DNA of 64,000 bases from Phocoena phocoena (GCF_963924675.1 NC_089224.1:49176885-49240884), one strand, 5' to 3'; positions 12,401-27,800 are shown, counted from the stretch's first letter. Notes: a model not told the origin generated them from the sequence alone. Made by a program: numbers and translations.

Positions 12401-15400
12401 GCTGAAACCACCTGAAGTTCCTAATTAATCTTAATATTATTTAAAGTGGGATAAACCAGAAAAAAAAAGAACATGCACCCCAATGTTCACTGCAGTCTAT
12501 GTACAATAGCCAAGACATGGAAGCAACCTAAATGTCCATCGACAGAGGAATGGACAAAGAAGATGTGGTACATAAATACAGTGGAATATTACTCGGCCAT
12601 AAAAAAGAATGAAGTAATGCCATTTGCAGCAACATGGATGGACCTAGAGATTATCATATTAAGTAAAGTAAGTCAGACAGAGAAGGACAAATATCATATT
12701 ACTTATATGTGGAATGTAAAAAAAATCATACTAATGAACTTATTTACATAACAGAAACAGAGTCACAGACTTCAAAAACAAACTTATGGTTACCAAAGGG
12801 AAAAGGTGGGGTGATAAATTAGGAGTTTGAGATTAACATTTACACAGTATTATATATAAAAGAGATAATCAACAAGGACCTAGTGTTATAGCACAAGGAA
12901 CTCTACTCAATATTATGTAATAACCTATATGGGAAAAGAATATGAAAAAAATGGATATATGTATATGCATAACTGAATCACTTTGCTGTACACCCGAAAC
13001 TAACACAACATTATAAATCAACTATATTCCAATATAAAATAAAATTTTTTAAAAAACTTAAGTTTCTGTCAATTTACGTCACAGTTATAAGATGTTATAT
13101 GTAAGTCTCCTAGTAACCACAAAGTAAAAACCTATAAAAAACACATAAAAGATAGACAGGGGGCTTCCCTGGTGGCGCAGTGGTTGAGAGTCCGCCTGCC
13201 GATGCAGGGGACACGGGTTCATGCCCCGGTCCGGGAGGATCCCACATGCTGCGGAGCAGCTAGGCTCGTGAGCTATGGCCGCTGAGCCTGCGTATCCGGA
13301 GCCTGTGCTCTGCAACGGGAGAGGCCACAACAGTGAGAGGCCAGCATACCGCAAAAAAAAAAAAAAAAAAAGATAGACAGGAATATAAGTATATTTATAC
13401 CACTAAAGAATGTCATCAAAACAAAAAGGAAGAGAGTAGGAGAAGAATAAAGGAAGCGGGTAGAACTACAAAAACAGCCAGTAAACAATGAACAAAAAAG
13501 CAATATTTATATACCTGTCAACAATTATTTTACCTGTAAATGCACTAAATTCTCAAACAAAAGACACAGAGTAGCTGGATGAATAAAAAACCAAGACCCA
13601 TCTATATACTGCCTACAGAAGATGCACTTTAGATTTAAAGACACACACAGACTGAATACAAAAGGATTGAAAAAGATATTCCATGCAAATGGAGACCGGA
13701 AGAAAGCTGGAGTAGCTACACTTACATCAGGCAAAATAGGCTTTAAGACAAGACTGTCAGAAGAAACAAAGATGGGTATTATATAACGATGAAGAGGTCA
13801 GTCCAACAAGAGGATGTAACATTTGTAAATATTCACACACCCAACATAGGAGCACCTAAATATAGAAAGCAAATATTAAGAGACCTAATGGGAGAAACAG
13901 ACAGACATACAGTAATTGTTCTGTTCAGATTTTCTATTCCATCATGATTCAGTCTTGGTAGGTGGTATGTTTCTAGGAATTTATCCATTTCTTCTAGGTT
14001 GTGGAATTTGTTGGAATATATTTGTTAAAAGTATTTTCCTATGATTCTTTGTATTTCTGTGGTACCAGGTGTAACATCTCCTGTTTCATTTTTTAAATTT
14101 TATTTGAGTTCTCTCTCTTTTTTTCTTGGTAAGTATAGCTAAAGGTTTGTCAATATTATTTATCTTTTTAAAGAACCAGCTCTGAATAGATTTATAACTG
14201 ATAAGGAGATTGAATCAGTAATCAAAAACCTCCCAGCAAACAAAAATCAGATCCAGACGGCTTCATTAATGAATTCTGCCAAATATTTAAAGAAGAATTA
14301 ATACCAATTCTTCTCAAACTCTTCCAAAATATATAAGAGGAGGGAGCTTTTCCAAGCTCAATTCACAAGGCCAGTATTATCCTGATACCAACACCAGAAA
14401 AGTACACCACAAGAAAAGAAAATTATAGGCCAATATCCCTGATGAATATAGATATAATGTCCTCAAAAAAATATCAGTAAACAAAATTCAACAATACACT
14501 ATAAGGACCATACACTAAGATCAAGTGGGATTTATTCCAGCGATGCAAGGATGGGTTAACATCTGTAAATCAGTCAATGTGATACACCACATTACAAAAA
14601 GAAGGATAAAAATCATATGATCATCTCAACAGATGTAGGAATATCTTTTGACTATATTCAACATCCTTTCATGGTTAAAACCCTCAACAAACTGGGTACA
14701 GAGGGAATCTATCGCTACATAATGAGGGCCATATATGACAAGCCCACAGCTAATATCATACTCAATGGTGAAAAGCTAGAAGCTTTTCCTCTAAGATCAG
14801 GAACAAGATAAAATGCCCATTCTCACCACTTTTATTCAACATAGTATTGGAAGTCCTAGCCAGCCACTTAAGCAAGAAAAATAAATAAAAGGCATCCAAC
14901 TGGAAAGGAAGAACTAAAACTGTCACTATTTGCAGATGACATGATATAGAAAAACCGTAATGACTCCATCAAAAACTGTCAGAACTGCTAATAACTGTAA
15001 GAACTAACAAATTCAGTAAATTTGCAGGATACAAAATCGATATACAAAAGGCTGTTCTATTTCTTTATACTCACAATGAACTATCAGAGAAAAATTAAGA
15101 AAACAATCCCTAGGAATAAATTTAACCAAGGAGGTGAAAGACCTGTGTATTGAAAACTAAAAGACATTAATGAAAGAAACTGAAGAAGACAAAAATAAAT
15201 GGAAAGATATTTCATGCTCATTGATTGAAAGAACCAATATTGTTAAAATGTCTATACAACCCAAAGCAAACTACAGATTCAATGCAATCCTTATTAAAAT
15301 TCCAATGGCATTTTTCAAAAGAAAAAACAAATTCAAATAACCCTAAAATCTGATGGAACCACAAAGTACCCCAAATAGTCAAAGCAATGTGAGAAAGAAG

Positions 15401-18400
15401 AAAAGTTGGAGGCATCACGTACGCCCTGATTTCAAACTATATTACAAAGCTAATATTTAAAACAGTATGGTACTGGCATAAAATAGGCGCATACATCAAT
15501 GGAACAGAATAGAGCCCAGATATAAAAACAAGCTTATATGGTCAATTAATTTACAACAAAGGAGGCAAGAGTATACAATAGGGAAAGGACAGTCTCTTCA
15601 TTAAATGCTGTTGGGAAAACTGGACAGCCACAAGCAAAAGAATGAAACTGGACTACTATCTTATACCATATACAAAAATTCACTCAAAATGTATTAAAGG
15701 CTTGAACATAAGATCTGAAACCCTAAAATTCCCAGAAGAAAACAGAGGCAGTAAGCTCCTTGACCTAGATCTTGGGGATGATTTTTTGAATCTGACATCA
15801 AAAGCAAAAGCAACAATAGTAAAAATGAATAAGTTGGACTACATCATACTAAACATCTTCTGCACAGCAAAGGAGACCATAAACAAAATAAAAAAGCAAC
15901 CTACTGAATGGGAGAAACTATTTGCAAATCATATATCTGATAATGGGCCAATATCCAAATGTATTTTAAAAACTCATATAATGCAATAACAAAAGAACAA
16001 ACAATTCAATTGAAAAGTGGGCAGAAGATCTAAATGGACATTTTCCCAAAGAAGACATACAGGTCTAACTTGTTTTATTGTGCTTTGCTTTACTGTTCTT
16101 TGCAGATATTGTGTTTTTCTACTAATTGAATGTTTGTGGCAACCCTCTGTCAACCAAGTCTATTGGTGCCATTTCCAACAGCATTTGGTCATTTTGTGTC
16201 TCTGTGTCACATTTTGGTAATTCTCCTAATATTTCAAACCCTCCTCCAGCAAAAAAGACTATGACCCACTGAAAACTCAGATGATGGTTAGTATTTTTTA
16301 ATTAAGGTAGGTACATTCATTTTTTAGACATAATGCTATTGCACACTTAACAAACTACGATATAGTGTGAATATAATTTTTATGTGCCCTGGGAAACCAA
16401 TAAAATCACGTGACTCACTTTATAGCAATATTCGCTTTATTGTGGTGGTCTGGAAAAAAACTCTGCAGAATCTCCTAGATATGCCTGTACAGATGGCTAA
16501 CAGATATGTGAAAAGATGCTCAACATCATTAATCATGAGGGAACTACAAATCAAAACCACACTGAGATATCATCTCATACCTTTTAGAATGGCTGTTGTC
16601 AAAAAGACAAGAAGTAACAAATCTTGGTGAGAATGCAGAGAAAAGAGAACCCTTGTGCACTATCGGTGGGAATGTAAATGGGTGCATCCACTTTGTAAAA
16701 CAATATGGAGGTTCCTCAAAAAGATAAAAATAGAACTACCATATGATCCAGCAATTTCTGGGTATTTATCCAAAGCAAATGAAAACACTAACGTGAAAAG
16801 ATATATGCACCCCAATGTTCACTGCAGCATTATTTACAGTAGCCAAGATATGGAAATAACCTAGGTGTCCACTGATGGATGATAGGATAAAGAAATTGTG
16901 ATACGTATATACATATACACAATGGATATTATTCAGTCATAAAAAATAATGACATCTTGCCATTTGTGACAACATGGATGGGCCTCACAGACATTATGAT
17001 AAATGAAATAAGTCAGAGAGAGAAAAAAAATACCATATGATGCCTTTCATATGTGGAATCTAAACAAACAAAGAAACAAAGAAAAAAGCTCAGAAATACA
17101 GAGAACAGATTGGTAGTGGCCAGAGGTGATAAAAGAAATGGGTGAAGGGAGACAAAAGGTAAAAAGAAAAAAGAATAATAAAAAAAAAAGGCCCCATCAG
17201 CTTTTCACCCAATGGTCTTAGTAGTCATTAATGATCATTGCCTTGATCTATGGGAAAAAAAAGAACTCAATGAAGGAGTAGCATAAAATATGATATAAAT
17301 CAATAGTGTAAAATAGAAGGATTCAAATACTGGCCTTGACAAGTTCACTAGTAAACTAAATAAGAGCAACTGGAACAACAAAGTAATTGGGACAACTTCC
17401 AGATGAGTGATATATAAAAATTTAAATATTACATACAAATTATTAAGTATAAATTATTAATTGAATTATTAAGTATAAATTGTCAACACCTAAAAAGCAC
17501 AGTGGTAACAATTAAGCTGTAGCAAGGTCAAATAAGAAGAAATTCTATCATATCAACCTTATTTACTTTTTTTAATGAGGTATCTGAGGATGGACTGAAG
17601 TCATATTGTAAATATAGTAATCTTGATTTTAACAAAGGAATAATCTTGTAATTGAAATAGATACATCCCCTTTTACTCAACACTCTCAGGCTAGGGGTCA
17701 GGCAGGTTTCAGATTTGCAGATCTCCAAGTTTCCTTCTAGCTCTAAGATTGTGATTCCAGGTGAGAACTAAATGACTTCCAGAAAAGTGTAATGTCATAT
17801 AAAAATATAAATGAATTATTGATAGTAACTACCTCTATATTATCAATAACTCTATATTACCTATAAAACTTTGGACAAACACACCTAGTAAAACTTTGTC
17901 AATGAATAGTAAAAATGAATATTTTCTCCTTATCAAATATTTCTTTAAAAATTTTAATAAATTATAAAGCTGACTTTTAAGTGTTCTATTTGATTTTCTC
18001 ATGAAAGGTGAAAATGTTAATGAGATATGAATGAGTAAAGCAGTGGAAAGAGGGGGAACAGGGTGAGAGTCTTAGAAGAAAATGAAAGTAAAACATAAAG
18101 AACTGGATAATTTTAAACTGCTTACATTAAACATTTATCCTCACAAAAAATTACCTTCTCTTCTCTCTGCCATAAATGTATTCAATTCTTGTATTGTTTC
18201 TTTATCAACAGACATATGTACCTTAAGTTTATCCAATTCTTCTTGAAGATTCATCCTATGAAAATTAACACAATAAACAATTATTTTAAATGTGTAAGTT
18301 AAGGAATAATATAGCAAACATATAAAAGCGGCAAAAATATTTTAAAAATACATGAATTAGACAGTAGTAAAATAAAAGCTAGAGTATATTAATATTAACA

Positions 18401-21400
18401 AATCATAACAATTAAAATTGAATTTTAATGAGCATCTGGAAGGTAAAATGTTTCGACTGATTTTTAACTTTGTCTAAATAAACATGCTAAATAGGTAAAA
18501 CATAAACTGTATAATTAAAAAAATCATCTGTCGAGTTACCAGATCATTTTCTAACAGATACGCTATGTAAAATAATAATAAAATTGTTAATACATATCAC
18601 TGCAAGCCAAGAGAGTAAATCTCTAGATGCCAAGTAAAGACAAAAAACCCTTACTAGTAAAATGGAATTGAGCTACCATGACAAGAGACCTGGATCAAAT
18701 ACTGCCCATGGAGACTTCAGACCTTGAGACCCAAGTGGAGATGAAAGTTTATATGCAAGGTCCTTCAGGGCTGAGAGACAAAACTGGACTAACTGCAGAA
18801 AGCTGGGAGACAAAATTTTGCTGAATGAATACCTGAATATCTGGGCTCATCTGGTTGAAGTTCCATTAAATAGAGGCTTCTTGCCCTAGTCTGAGAGCAA
18901 GACAGAGTCAACCATGTGAGATTAGGATCCTATGTCTATATTACTGGTTTCAAAATTGAGCCATTATACATTTGCAGAGAACTGAAGAAATGACAGCAAT
19001 GTAAAAACTGGTTTATGGCCATGTACACTGGAGAGTTCAGGCAGACACAGTCATCCACTGCAGAGAGGTGTCTACAACTGAGAGAATGGACAGGAGGAAA
19101 ACCACCACAGAAAATAATTCTCAAGGAAGTCAGGTTTGCAGAGAAGAATAAATATGAATACGCTCAAAGCCATGAATGACCGTCTAAATATCACCCCATT
19201 CAAAATGGGAGAATGTACAGCAAGGAAAAAAAATAATAGAATAATTCAAAATGAGTTCTTACAAAATTAGAGTTTTTAAAATGGTGATAAAAAGGAAAAA
19301 GAGGTGATAAACATATATTAAAAAGAACAGGGGTTTATGATACAAGAGAAGACAAATAAGAAAAAGAACCAAATACTATATCTAGAAATGTTAATAAATA
19401 AAACAACTAAAGGTAGTAATAGGAACATAATAATTGAAATTTAAAACTCAGTGGATGGGTTAAATAGCACACAGACAAAGCTAATGAAAATTTGTAAAAT
19501 TAAAGACAACACAAAGAAACAAACAGAAGGAAACAGTAACTATATATAAAGTGTGTTGGAATGAGAAGGCCAGAAAGCATCTAGTAGAAATAATTCAAAG
19601 AGAGAATTAAGAAAATGGGGAGAAAACAATATTAAGAAAATTAAGAAAATGGGGAGAAAACAATATTAAGAAAATGGGGAGAATTAAGAAAATGGGGAGA
19701 AAACATACAATGACTGAAAGTTGAGAACCGATGAAAAAGATTAATTAACAGATTAAGAGAGTATCAAAAATTGAAAACAGAATTAATAAAACTATATTCA
19801 CACTAGAAACATACTGAAACTTCTGAAGGACACCATACTGAAGGACACCAAAGAAAAGGAGACAACTCTAAAATCAAAAGATTGAGAAAAAAATCAACTA
19901 ACAAAGAACTCAGGAATGGCAGTAGACTTCTGATATCACAAGAAATGTCAGATGGAATATAAGTAATGTTTTACACATTCCATGGTTTACTATTCATAGA
20001 TCCTAGATGAAAGAACTATTAAATAATAGATTTTTAGGAAGAAAACAAACTCAAAAGCAATGTATGAAACAAAATAGGGAATGATGATGAAAGACGTGTA
20101 AATGTGTACATGGAAGTAAGCAAATATTTATTAAGCAAAGCAATCATAATACCTAAGTGAAGGTAGAACTAAAATTCTGAACAACAAAATGATGTTAGGT
20201 GAAGGAAAGGATCAGAGTTAAAGCATTTTAAGATCTTTGTATTGTTAAAGGAGAACAGAGGTAGACTGACAAACTTCAGACAGTCAATAAATGATCCATG
20301 CTAAAATTTCAAGAAAAAACATTTAAAGAATGGAAAACACATCAAAAATTTACAAACCAGAAGAGGACAAAAAAAGAAATTAAAAATGTAATCACAATGA
20401 AAAATAAAATATACACTAAGAAAAAAAAATATTAAGGATAAATATGGTCATTACATAATAGTCAAACAAATGATTTACCAGGAAGATATAACAGTTCTAA
20501 ACTTTTATGTACTCAACAAAATAATAAATACAATTCTTATAATAATTCAAATAAAAAGGTACATAAAGTAAAAAAACAAAACAAATAGTTTACTTCTTGA
20601 AAAAAATTGATGTTTACAGTTTGATACATATAGTTATATTTTTATTCAAATAAACATAAATACACACATATAAAGAGTTTATAAATTGGGATCTTATACA
20701 TTTGCAACTTAGGTTACAGATTGATGGCAAGGGTACACATACATGCACACATACATACCCATCTACAAAGTGATTAAGTCTAAATTAGGGTTTTGCTTTG
20801 TTTTGCTAAGAACATAGAACATAATGTAGCAAGATGGCCCCACAAAGAAAAAGCAGATGTAGCTCATCTCAACTTAGTTTTCCTTGGCTCTCAGATCACT
20901 AATCCAGTGGAACACAGGGCTACAGTTGTTAGAAACGTTACTTCATGCTTCTTTAGAGGTATTCCATGCTTACAGTTTGGCTTTTTTTAGGAAGAATTCA
21001 CACAGTCCCTACATTTACTATGATGCATTTGTAAACATTAGGGACCACCTTGTTCTTGAGTCAACCCAGGCACCAACAAACCACATCTTGATGGGTGTTG
21101 GGAAAGTGGTTGACTTCCAAAGAGTCAGTGCTCAAGCACCCCCATACAGGGTGGACACTGGCTGCTTACTGACTCTCATTCATTACCCATTTATTATGGT
21201 GTTTCTGATACTCTGTTTGGTATGGGAACCACAATTCAAAATCTACTTCTTACTGGACAAATTATATGAGATGACTGTATTCAGAAGCTGGTCAATAGGC
21301 TACAAAGAGCCGTGATCCCTGAGAGAAAGGAAACCAACAAAGAGAGCCCTAAGGATAGTCCAGATTTCGGCCAGGAGGCACTTGCCAGATCATGGTGTAG

Positions 21401-24400
21401 GGAGAGGGGGTCTTCACTGAGTTGAAGAAAAAGAGACTGGAGTTTGGGAAAGCTGAAATGTTTGGAATTTGTAAAGCACAGTACTCAGAGAGAAGGAAGC
21501 TACAAAGAGAAGGAACTGCAGAAATCTGCATAAGAACTCATTTGAGTCTGTGGCTGAATATTTTGTTGAAACTCACTAAGGCAAGCAGAGAACAACCAGA
21601 GCTATAAACAGAACTATTCCCAGAGCTCTTATGGACTGGGAGACATTTGAACTCTGACCAGCTAGAGAGAAGAATCTTGTTGACCACCAGGGCTACTCAA
21701 CAAAGAACCCAAAAGGATCATTCTAATGAATAGGGATAAAAAAGGCTCTGTTAAAGGATATGCCAAAGATGATGGTACTAGGATGTGGGGCTTTGGGGAG
21801 GTGCTTAGGTCATGAGAGTGGGGCCCTCATGAATGCGATTAGTACTGAAAGCCCAGAGAGTTCCCTCACCCCTCTATAGTGTGAGGATAAGACAAGAAGT
21901 CTGCAACCTGGAGGAAGACCCTCACCAGCCTATGCTGGCATCGGGGTCTCAGACTTCCAGCCTCCAGAACTGTGAGAAATTAATTTCTGTTGTTTATAAG
22001 CTACTCAGTCTGTGTTATTTTGTTATAGTAGACCAAATGGACTAAGATATATGACCTCAAAAAATAAATACCATATGTATATGGTCTCATATGTATGAAA
22101 AACATTTAAGGTATCAACATCAAAAATTAATCTCTGGAGTTAGAAAATAAAACTCAAAAATATACTTGCCATTTACTTCAGTGAAATATCTGTCAATAAA
22201 TACAAAATGATATTTTTTCTTAGCTAACCATCTTGTTAACTGTTCAGCAAAATACAATGAAAATACAACAAAAATATTACTATATTCTACCAAAAGGTAG
22301 AAAAAACCCAAATATCTATCAACAGATGAATCGATAAACAAAACATGGTATATACATACAGAGTAATATTACTCAGCCTTAAAAAGAAAAGAAATTCTGA
22401 CATCAGCTACAACATGGAAAACCTTAAAGATATTATCACAAATGAAATAAACCAGACACAAAAAGAAAAATGACTCCACTTATCTGAGATACTTAGAATA
22501 GGCAAATTCATAGAGACAGAAAAAAGAAAGAGGTGCTGAGGGAAGGAGGAATGGGGAGTTATTATTTAATTGGTACAGAGTTACAATTTGAGAAGATAAA
22601 AAAAGTTCTGAGGATGGATGGCAGTGATGGCAGTACAACATGAGTGTATTTAATGGCACTGAACTCTATACCTAAAAACGGTTACAATGGTAAATTTTTA
22701 CGTTTTGTATATTTTACTGCAATAAAAATATATTATATCCTCCATGATTTAGGTTGATTATACAGAAAACAAAAGTACAAACCATTTCTATATTTTAGCC
22801 AGATGGAAGGGAAGGAAAGAGAAAGAAGAGGAAAAAATGGAAAGAACCCACTGTACAGCATGTTAAATGTACTAATAAATGCCACTGAATTGTATGCTTT
22901 AAAATAAAACTAATATGTAATTTGTACATTGTTAATGGTTATCCAAAAATACATTTGTTTTCAAAATATGTTATGATTAGCAGACATTTTTTGGCTAGGA
23001 ATTTTATTTCCAAATCATGTTAGAGAAATGCAGTTCCTAAAATCTTCATTTCTACATATGGAAAAAAAAATATTCTTGCTTAGGAAGACAGGGAGTTGCT
23101 TTGCAGAAGAAAAAAATAGCTGAAATTTCCTACCATGATACTTTGATTTTAACTCCTCAAGAAATTATTATTGAATTTTATAAAATATTCTGTGAAATTA
23201 CAACCTACATATATTTAATATTAAACCTAAGAGAGACAAAAGTACTCCATCCTGGGTTATGCCATTGATCTACAGCTTGTTTACTTTTCATCATTAAAAA
23301 AAATGATCAAAAGATCACTGAAATAAAGACTTTAGTTATTATTTAGAGGGTAAAATTCCCTATATCTATAAAACAAGTTTTTAATCTCAAACTCTGAACT
23401 CCTTTATAATTGACCCCCAACTCTAACTACCTTCATCGACAAGTTCACTACTCAGCATCAACTAGGAAAAATATCAGTAATTCTTTGCAAATATTTTGCA
23501 TTTCCATACAGAAGTTAGAAATATTTGTGATGTGGAATCATTAAGATTTGGTATGGACTGTTATAAGGAGGTCAGATAGAAGAGTAAATCATTTATAATC
23601 CCGTAGGTTTCTGGTTTGAGCAAATGGACCAATCATAATGCCATTTTCCCTGTTTTATGCCAATACTATTCCCTTATTAAAAGTTCTTATCATAATTTGC
23701 TTGTTCTCCCTGCTAAGCTGTGAGATCCTGACAAAAAGGGTGGCATACTATTTCTCTTTGTGTACCGGTGTCTAGCAGAGTGCCTAGCTGCAGCATTTTA
23801 TACAGACTACAGATTAGTATTAAAAGACCAAAACTACCCCACCTCCAGCAAGCTCCTGATTTATTTAGCCAAGGATACAGAAAACATACAGTGAATGTCT
23901 GCACACCTTCCCTTGACTTCTAGGGTTCCTATCAAAGACAAGCTGGATTTGCTGTATAATAAAAGCTTAATACCCTGTGGCACGTGAGCCCCTTTTATAG
24001 TTTTATATCACTACTCAGAAATAATGTACACAAATACTTATGTACTGATGTTTTTATTTAGCAGCATGTTAATATGACTTTGTTGGTTCATAAATCTAAC
24101 TTAGTGTCAGTAAGGCAACATCCTCAACTAAGTGAAAAGGTTATGAGCCTACTGGCATTTCTGAAAGCTTTCCTTGCCTCTTTCTATCTAGCATACCAAA
24201 GAGTGGTTTCACCTCATCAGCACACGGCAGCTGCCCCTAGAATAAACCTCGTTAGAGTTTGAAATTAGTACTCTTCAGTACAACATTGCATATTCAGTTC
24301 CTAGCTTAGTGCCTAGTTCTAAATTATATTGTTTAAATATTGAATGCATAAATAAATGAAGTTATGAGTATTTGTTAGATAAATATCGAAGGAACCAGCC

Positions 24401-24825
24401 AATTTATTAGTTCATACATTACTAAGTTCTTAGTCTTTTAAGATATCATTATGATATAACAAGTAGATGTATTTTATAAATCTAAATGAATTATTATAGG
24501 AACTATATTCCATGCAAATTTCTCAAGTCCTCAGATTTCCAAACTACAGCCCCAACAAATAACTCTGACCATACTCAGTAGTAAAAACACCTGTAATATA
24601 TAGGTCAGTGGTAGTGTCATTTTTAATTATATTTTAAAACCTGATTTGGAGTTGCCACACAATTTTTTTTATTAGGATTTTGAAAAGTTAACTTAACTTT
24701 CACGAATGGATTGGATTTACAGTTGCCACAGAATTTTTTATCGGGGTCTTGAAAATTTAACTCAATTTTTAAGATTGGTCTTAGAAGTACTATTCAAATT
24801 TGTTTTAAAAGTAGTTTTAGCGCTC

Positions 24826-24876
<51 letters not shown>

Positions 24877-27800
24877 GGCCCCTGCGCAAGGATGACACGC
24901 AAATTCGTGAAGCGTTCCATATTTTTATACCCCAATAAAGATGTTTAAAAAAAATAAAATAAAAATAAAAGTAGTTTTAGTAGACATCTTCTTTTAATGT
25001 TTTCTAGCCTTATATTTTAAAGATAGTTATTACTGTATAAATAGGGATAAATCCTACTCCTTAAACAGTCAGGACTGAGTATTATTAAACTAGATCCTGC
25101 TGTATGCCACAAAAATAAGAGTGCCTGGTCTATAGAAAAACCAGCTGAAACTTCTTGTTGCTGACAGGGGGTAGACGTATTTATCCCTATTCTTTCCATT
25201 AATTAAATATAAAAACCCTGAACACAATACAGGAGGTCCCTGACTTCCAATGGTTTGACAATGACTTTTCAACTTCACAATGGTGCAAAAACAATATGCA
25301 CTCAGTAAAAACTGTACTTAGAATTTTGATCTTTTCCTGGGCTAGTGATATGCTGTGCAATACTCCTGCATGATGCTCAGCAGCTGCAGAGAGCCGCAGC
25401 TCCCAGCTAGCCATGAAATCATGAAAGTAAACAGCCACTTACAACTTACAACCATTCTGCACCCATACAACCATTTTGTTTTCCACTTGCAGTACACTAG
25501 TCAGTAAGTTATATGAGATATTTAACCCTTTATTATAAAATAGGCTCTGTGTGAGATGATTTTGCTCAACTGTAGGCAGATGTAAGTGTTCTGACACATT
25601 CAAGGTAAGCTAGGCTAAGATATGATGTCAGGTAGGTTAGGTATATTAAATGTATTTTTAACTTACGATATTTAAACTTATTATGGGTTTATTGGGACAG
25701 AACATCAGCAATAGCTGAGGAAGATCTGTACATAAAACAAATACAAGAAGACTCTGAAAGGCAAAGAAAAGAAGAAGAATAGGATAGGGACCTTAGGAGT
25801 AGAGGAACAACTCACAGTGATAAGTTCCCTGGCTTTCTTCTTTGCTCATAAATATCTGAAACTAAGTACTGGAGAAACTCATGACCCAGAAATGCCAACA
25901 GACACAAACAAAATGTCTCAGGGAAAGTCTGCTCTCTCAAGCCAAAGAACCAGGAAAGGGACAGACTAACAGGACAGAAATTTTATTGACAATAATCACC
26001 CCTACTCTAGCCATATACCACTAGAGGAAGAAAAACAAAAAAAGAGCCTTGGGCTTCCCTGGTGGCACAGTGGTTGAGAGTCCGCCTGCCGATGCAGGGG
26101 ACACGGGTTCATGCCCCTGTCCGGGAGGATCCCGCATGCCGTGGAGCACCTGGACCCGTGAGCCATAGCGGCTGGGCCTGTGTGTCTGGAGCCTGTGCTC
26201 CGCAATGGGAGAGGCCACAACAGTGAGAGGCCCGCGTACCGCAAAAAAAAAAAACAAAAAAAAACAGCCTCGCTCTCTCTAACACTGAAGGCCAAGTGAG
26301 AAGCCTGGACTCCCATGCCCATCAGGTGGTAATGAGACACTCCTTCACACCTGCTTCAGTGTAATGTCAGCAGAGGTCAAGTTAGGAGCTAAGACTCCCA
26401 CCTTTTCCAGGCAGTAATAATGTGACCCTCTCCCTCAGGCATGATGTCATCAGAGATCTGCTAAGTAAAAGATTTAAATAAGATCCAGAGTCTCAAAACA
26501 TAATACTCCAATGTCCAAGGGACTACTGAAAATCACTTATCATACCAAGAACAAAGAAAATCTCAACTTGATTGAGAAACCATAACTAAGAAATGATACC
26601 ACCAAGATAACACACAAGTCAGAATTACTTGATAAGGATTTTAGAGTAGCCATGATTAAAATGCTTCAATGAACGGTTATGAATGATCTTGAAAAAAACA
26701 GAAAGTCTCAGCAAATAAATAAGAGAAATAAAGAAGAATCAAGTGGGAATTTTAGAATTAAGTATCACAATAACCCAAAAACAAAACAAAACAAAACAAA
26801 ATAACTTCACTGCATGGGCTAAATAGCAGAGGTGATAGACAAAAGAGGAAAGAATCGGCGAACTTGAAGATAGAACAATAAAAATTACCCAATTTGAACA
26901 ACAGAGATAAAATAGTCTGAAAAATAAAATGAACAAAGCCTCAGGGACCTGTAGGACAATACTAAAAGATCTAACATTTATGTCAATTGAGTCCCAGAGT
27001 AGAAGAAATAGAATGTGGGGCTAAAAGAAGTATTTGAAAAAATAATGACCAAAATTTCCCAAATTTGACAAAAGGCACATACCTAGAGATTCAAGGAACT
27101 TAGAGAATTCACAGAAGAGTAAACCCAAAGAAATTCATGCCAAGACATGTCAAAATGAAACTTTTAAAAAGTAAAGACACAGGAAAAATTCTTGAAAGCA
27201 GTTAGAGAGAATGATGTATTACTTTTAAGGGAGCAATGATTCAAATAACAGTGTATTTGTCATCAGAAACCACGGAGGCCAGAAAGAAGTGGTACATCCT
27301 TCAAATGCCAAAGAAAAAAACTGCCAACCTAGAATTCTCTATCCAGTGAAAATATCCTTTACGAATGAAGGTGAAGTGAAAACATTTTAGATAAAGGAAA
27401 AGTTAGAGAATTTGTTGCCTACCTTAAAAGAAGGTCTAAAGAGAAGCTCTTCAAACAGAAAGAAAATGATAAAAGAAGAAAACTTGGGAAAAGAAAAAAT
27501 ATATAATAGGCTACCCTTCTTTTGAAGTTTTAAAATAATATTTGACAGCTGAAGCAAAAATTGTAACATCAACTAATAGGTTTCTCTATGTATTTAGAGA
27601 CAAAAGTTAAGACAACATATTATAAAGGGAGGAAGGTAAAAGCACACAGATAGAAGTAAGGTTGCTACATTCCTGAAGTGGTAAAATGTTGACACCAATA
27701 AAGTATAATAAGTTATGTGTGTAAAATACTGAGAACAAACACTAAAAAAAAAAAAAATTATTCAAAGAGATATAATCCAAAACCTTATAGATAAATAAAA

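Larger units (their letters stand above)
24806..24980. repeat. 15-bp target-site duplication bracketing the U6/L1 insertion
   Basis: TAAAAGTAGTTTTAG occurs at 24806-24820 and again at 24966-24980, identical. The last G of the left copy may also be the first base of U6. The starting T/A-rich sequence suits L1 endonuclease priming. Confidence 0.9.

Noticed and set aside
16017..16220. 67-codon plus-strand frame
   Set aside because: It begins in L1 and continues into the Tigger element; the composite is an accident of insertion.
24820..24926. Functional U6 snRNA gene
   Set aside because: Target-site duplication, L1 tail and lack of upstream snRNA promoter elements show a retrocopy.
26002..26340. 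112-codon frame with leucine-rich start
   Set aside because: Antisense reading of the CHR SINE at 26051-26265.
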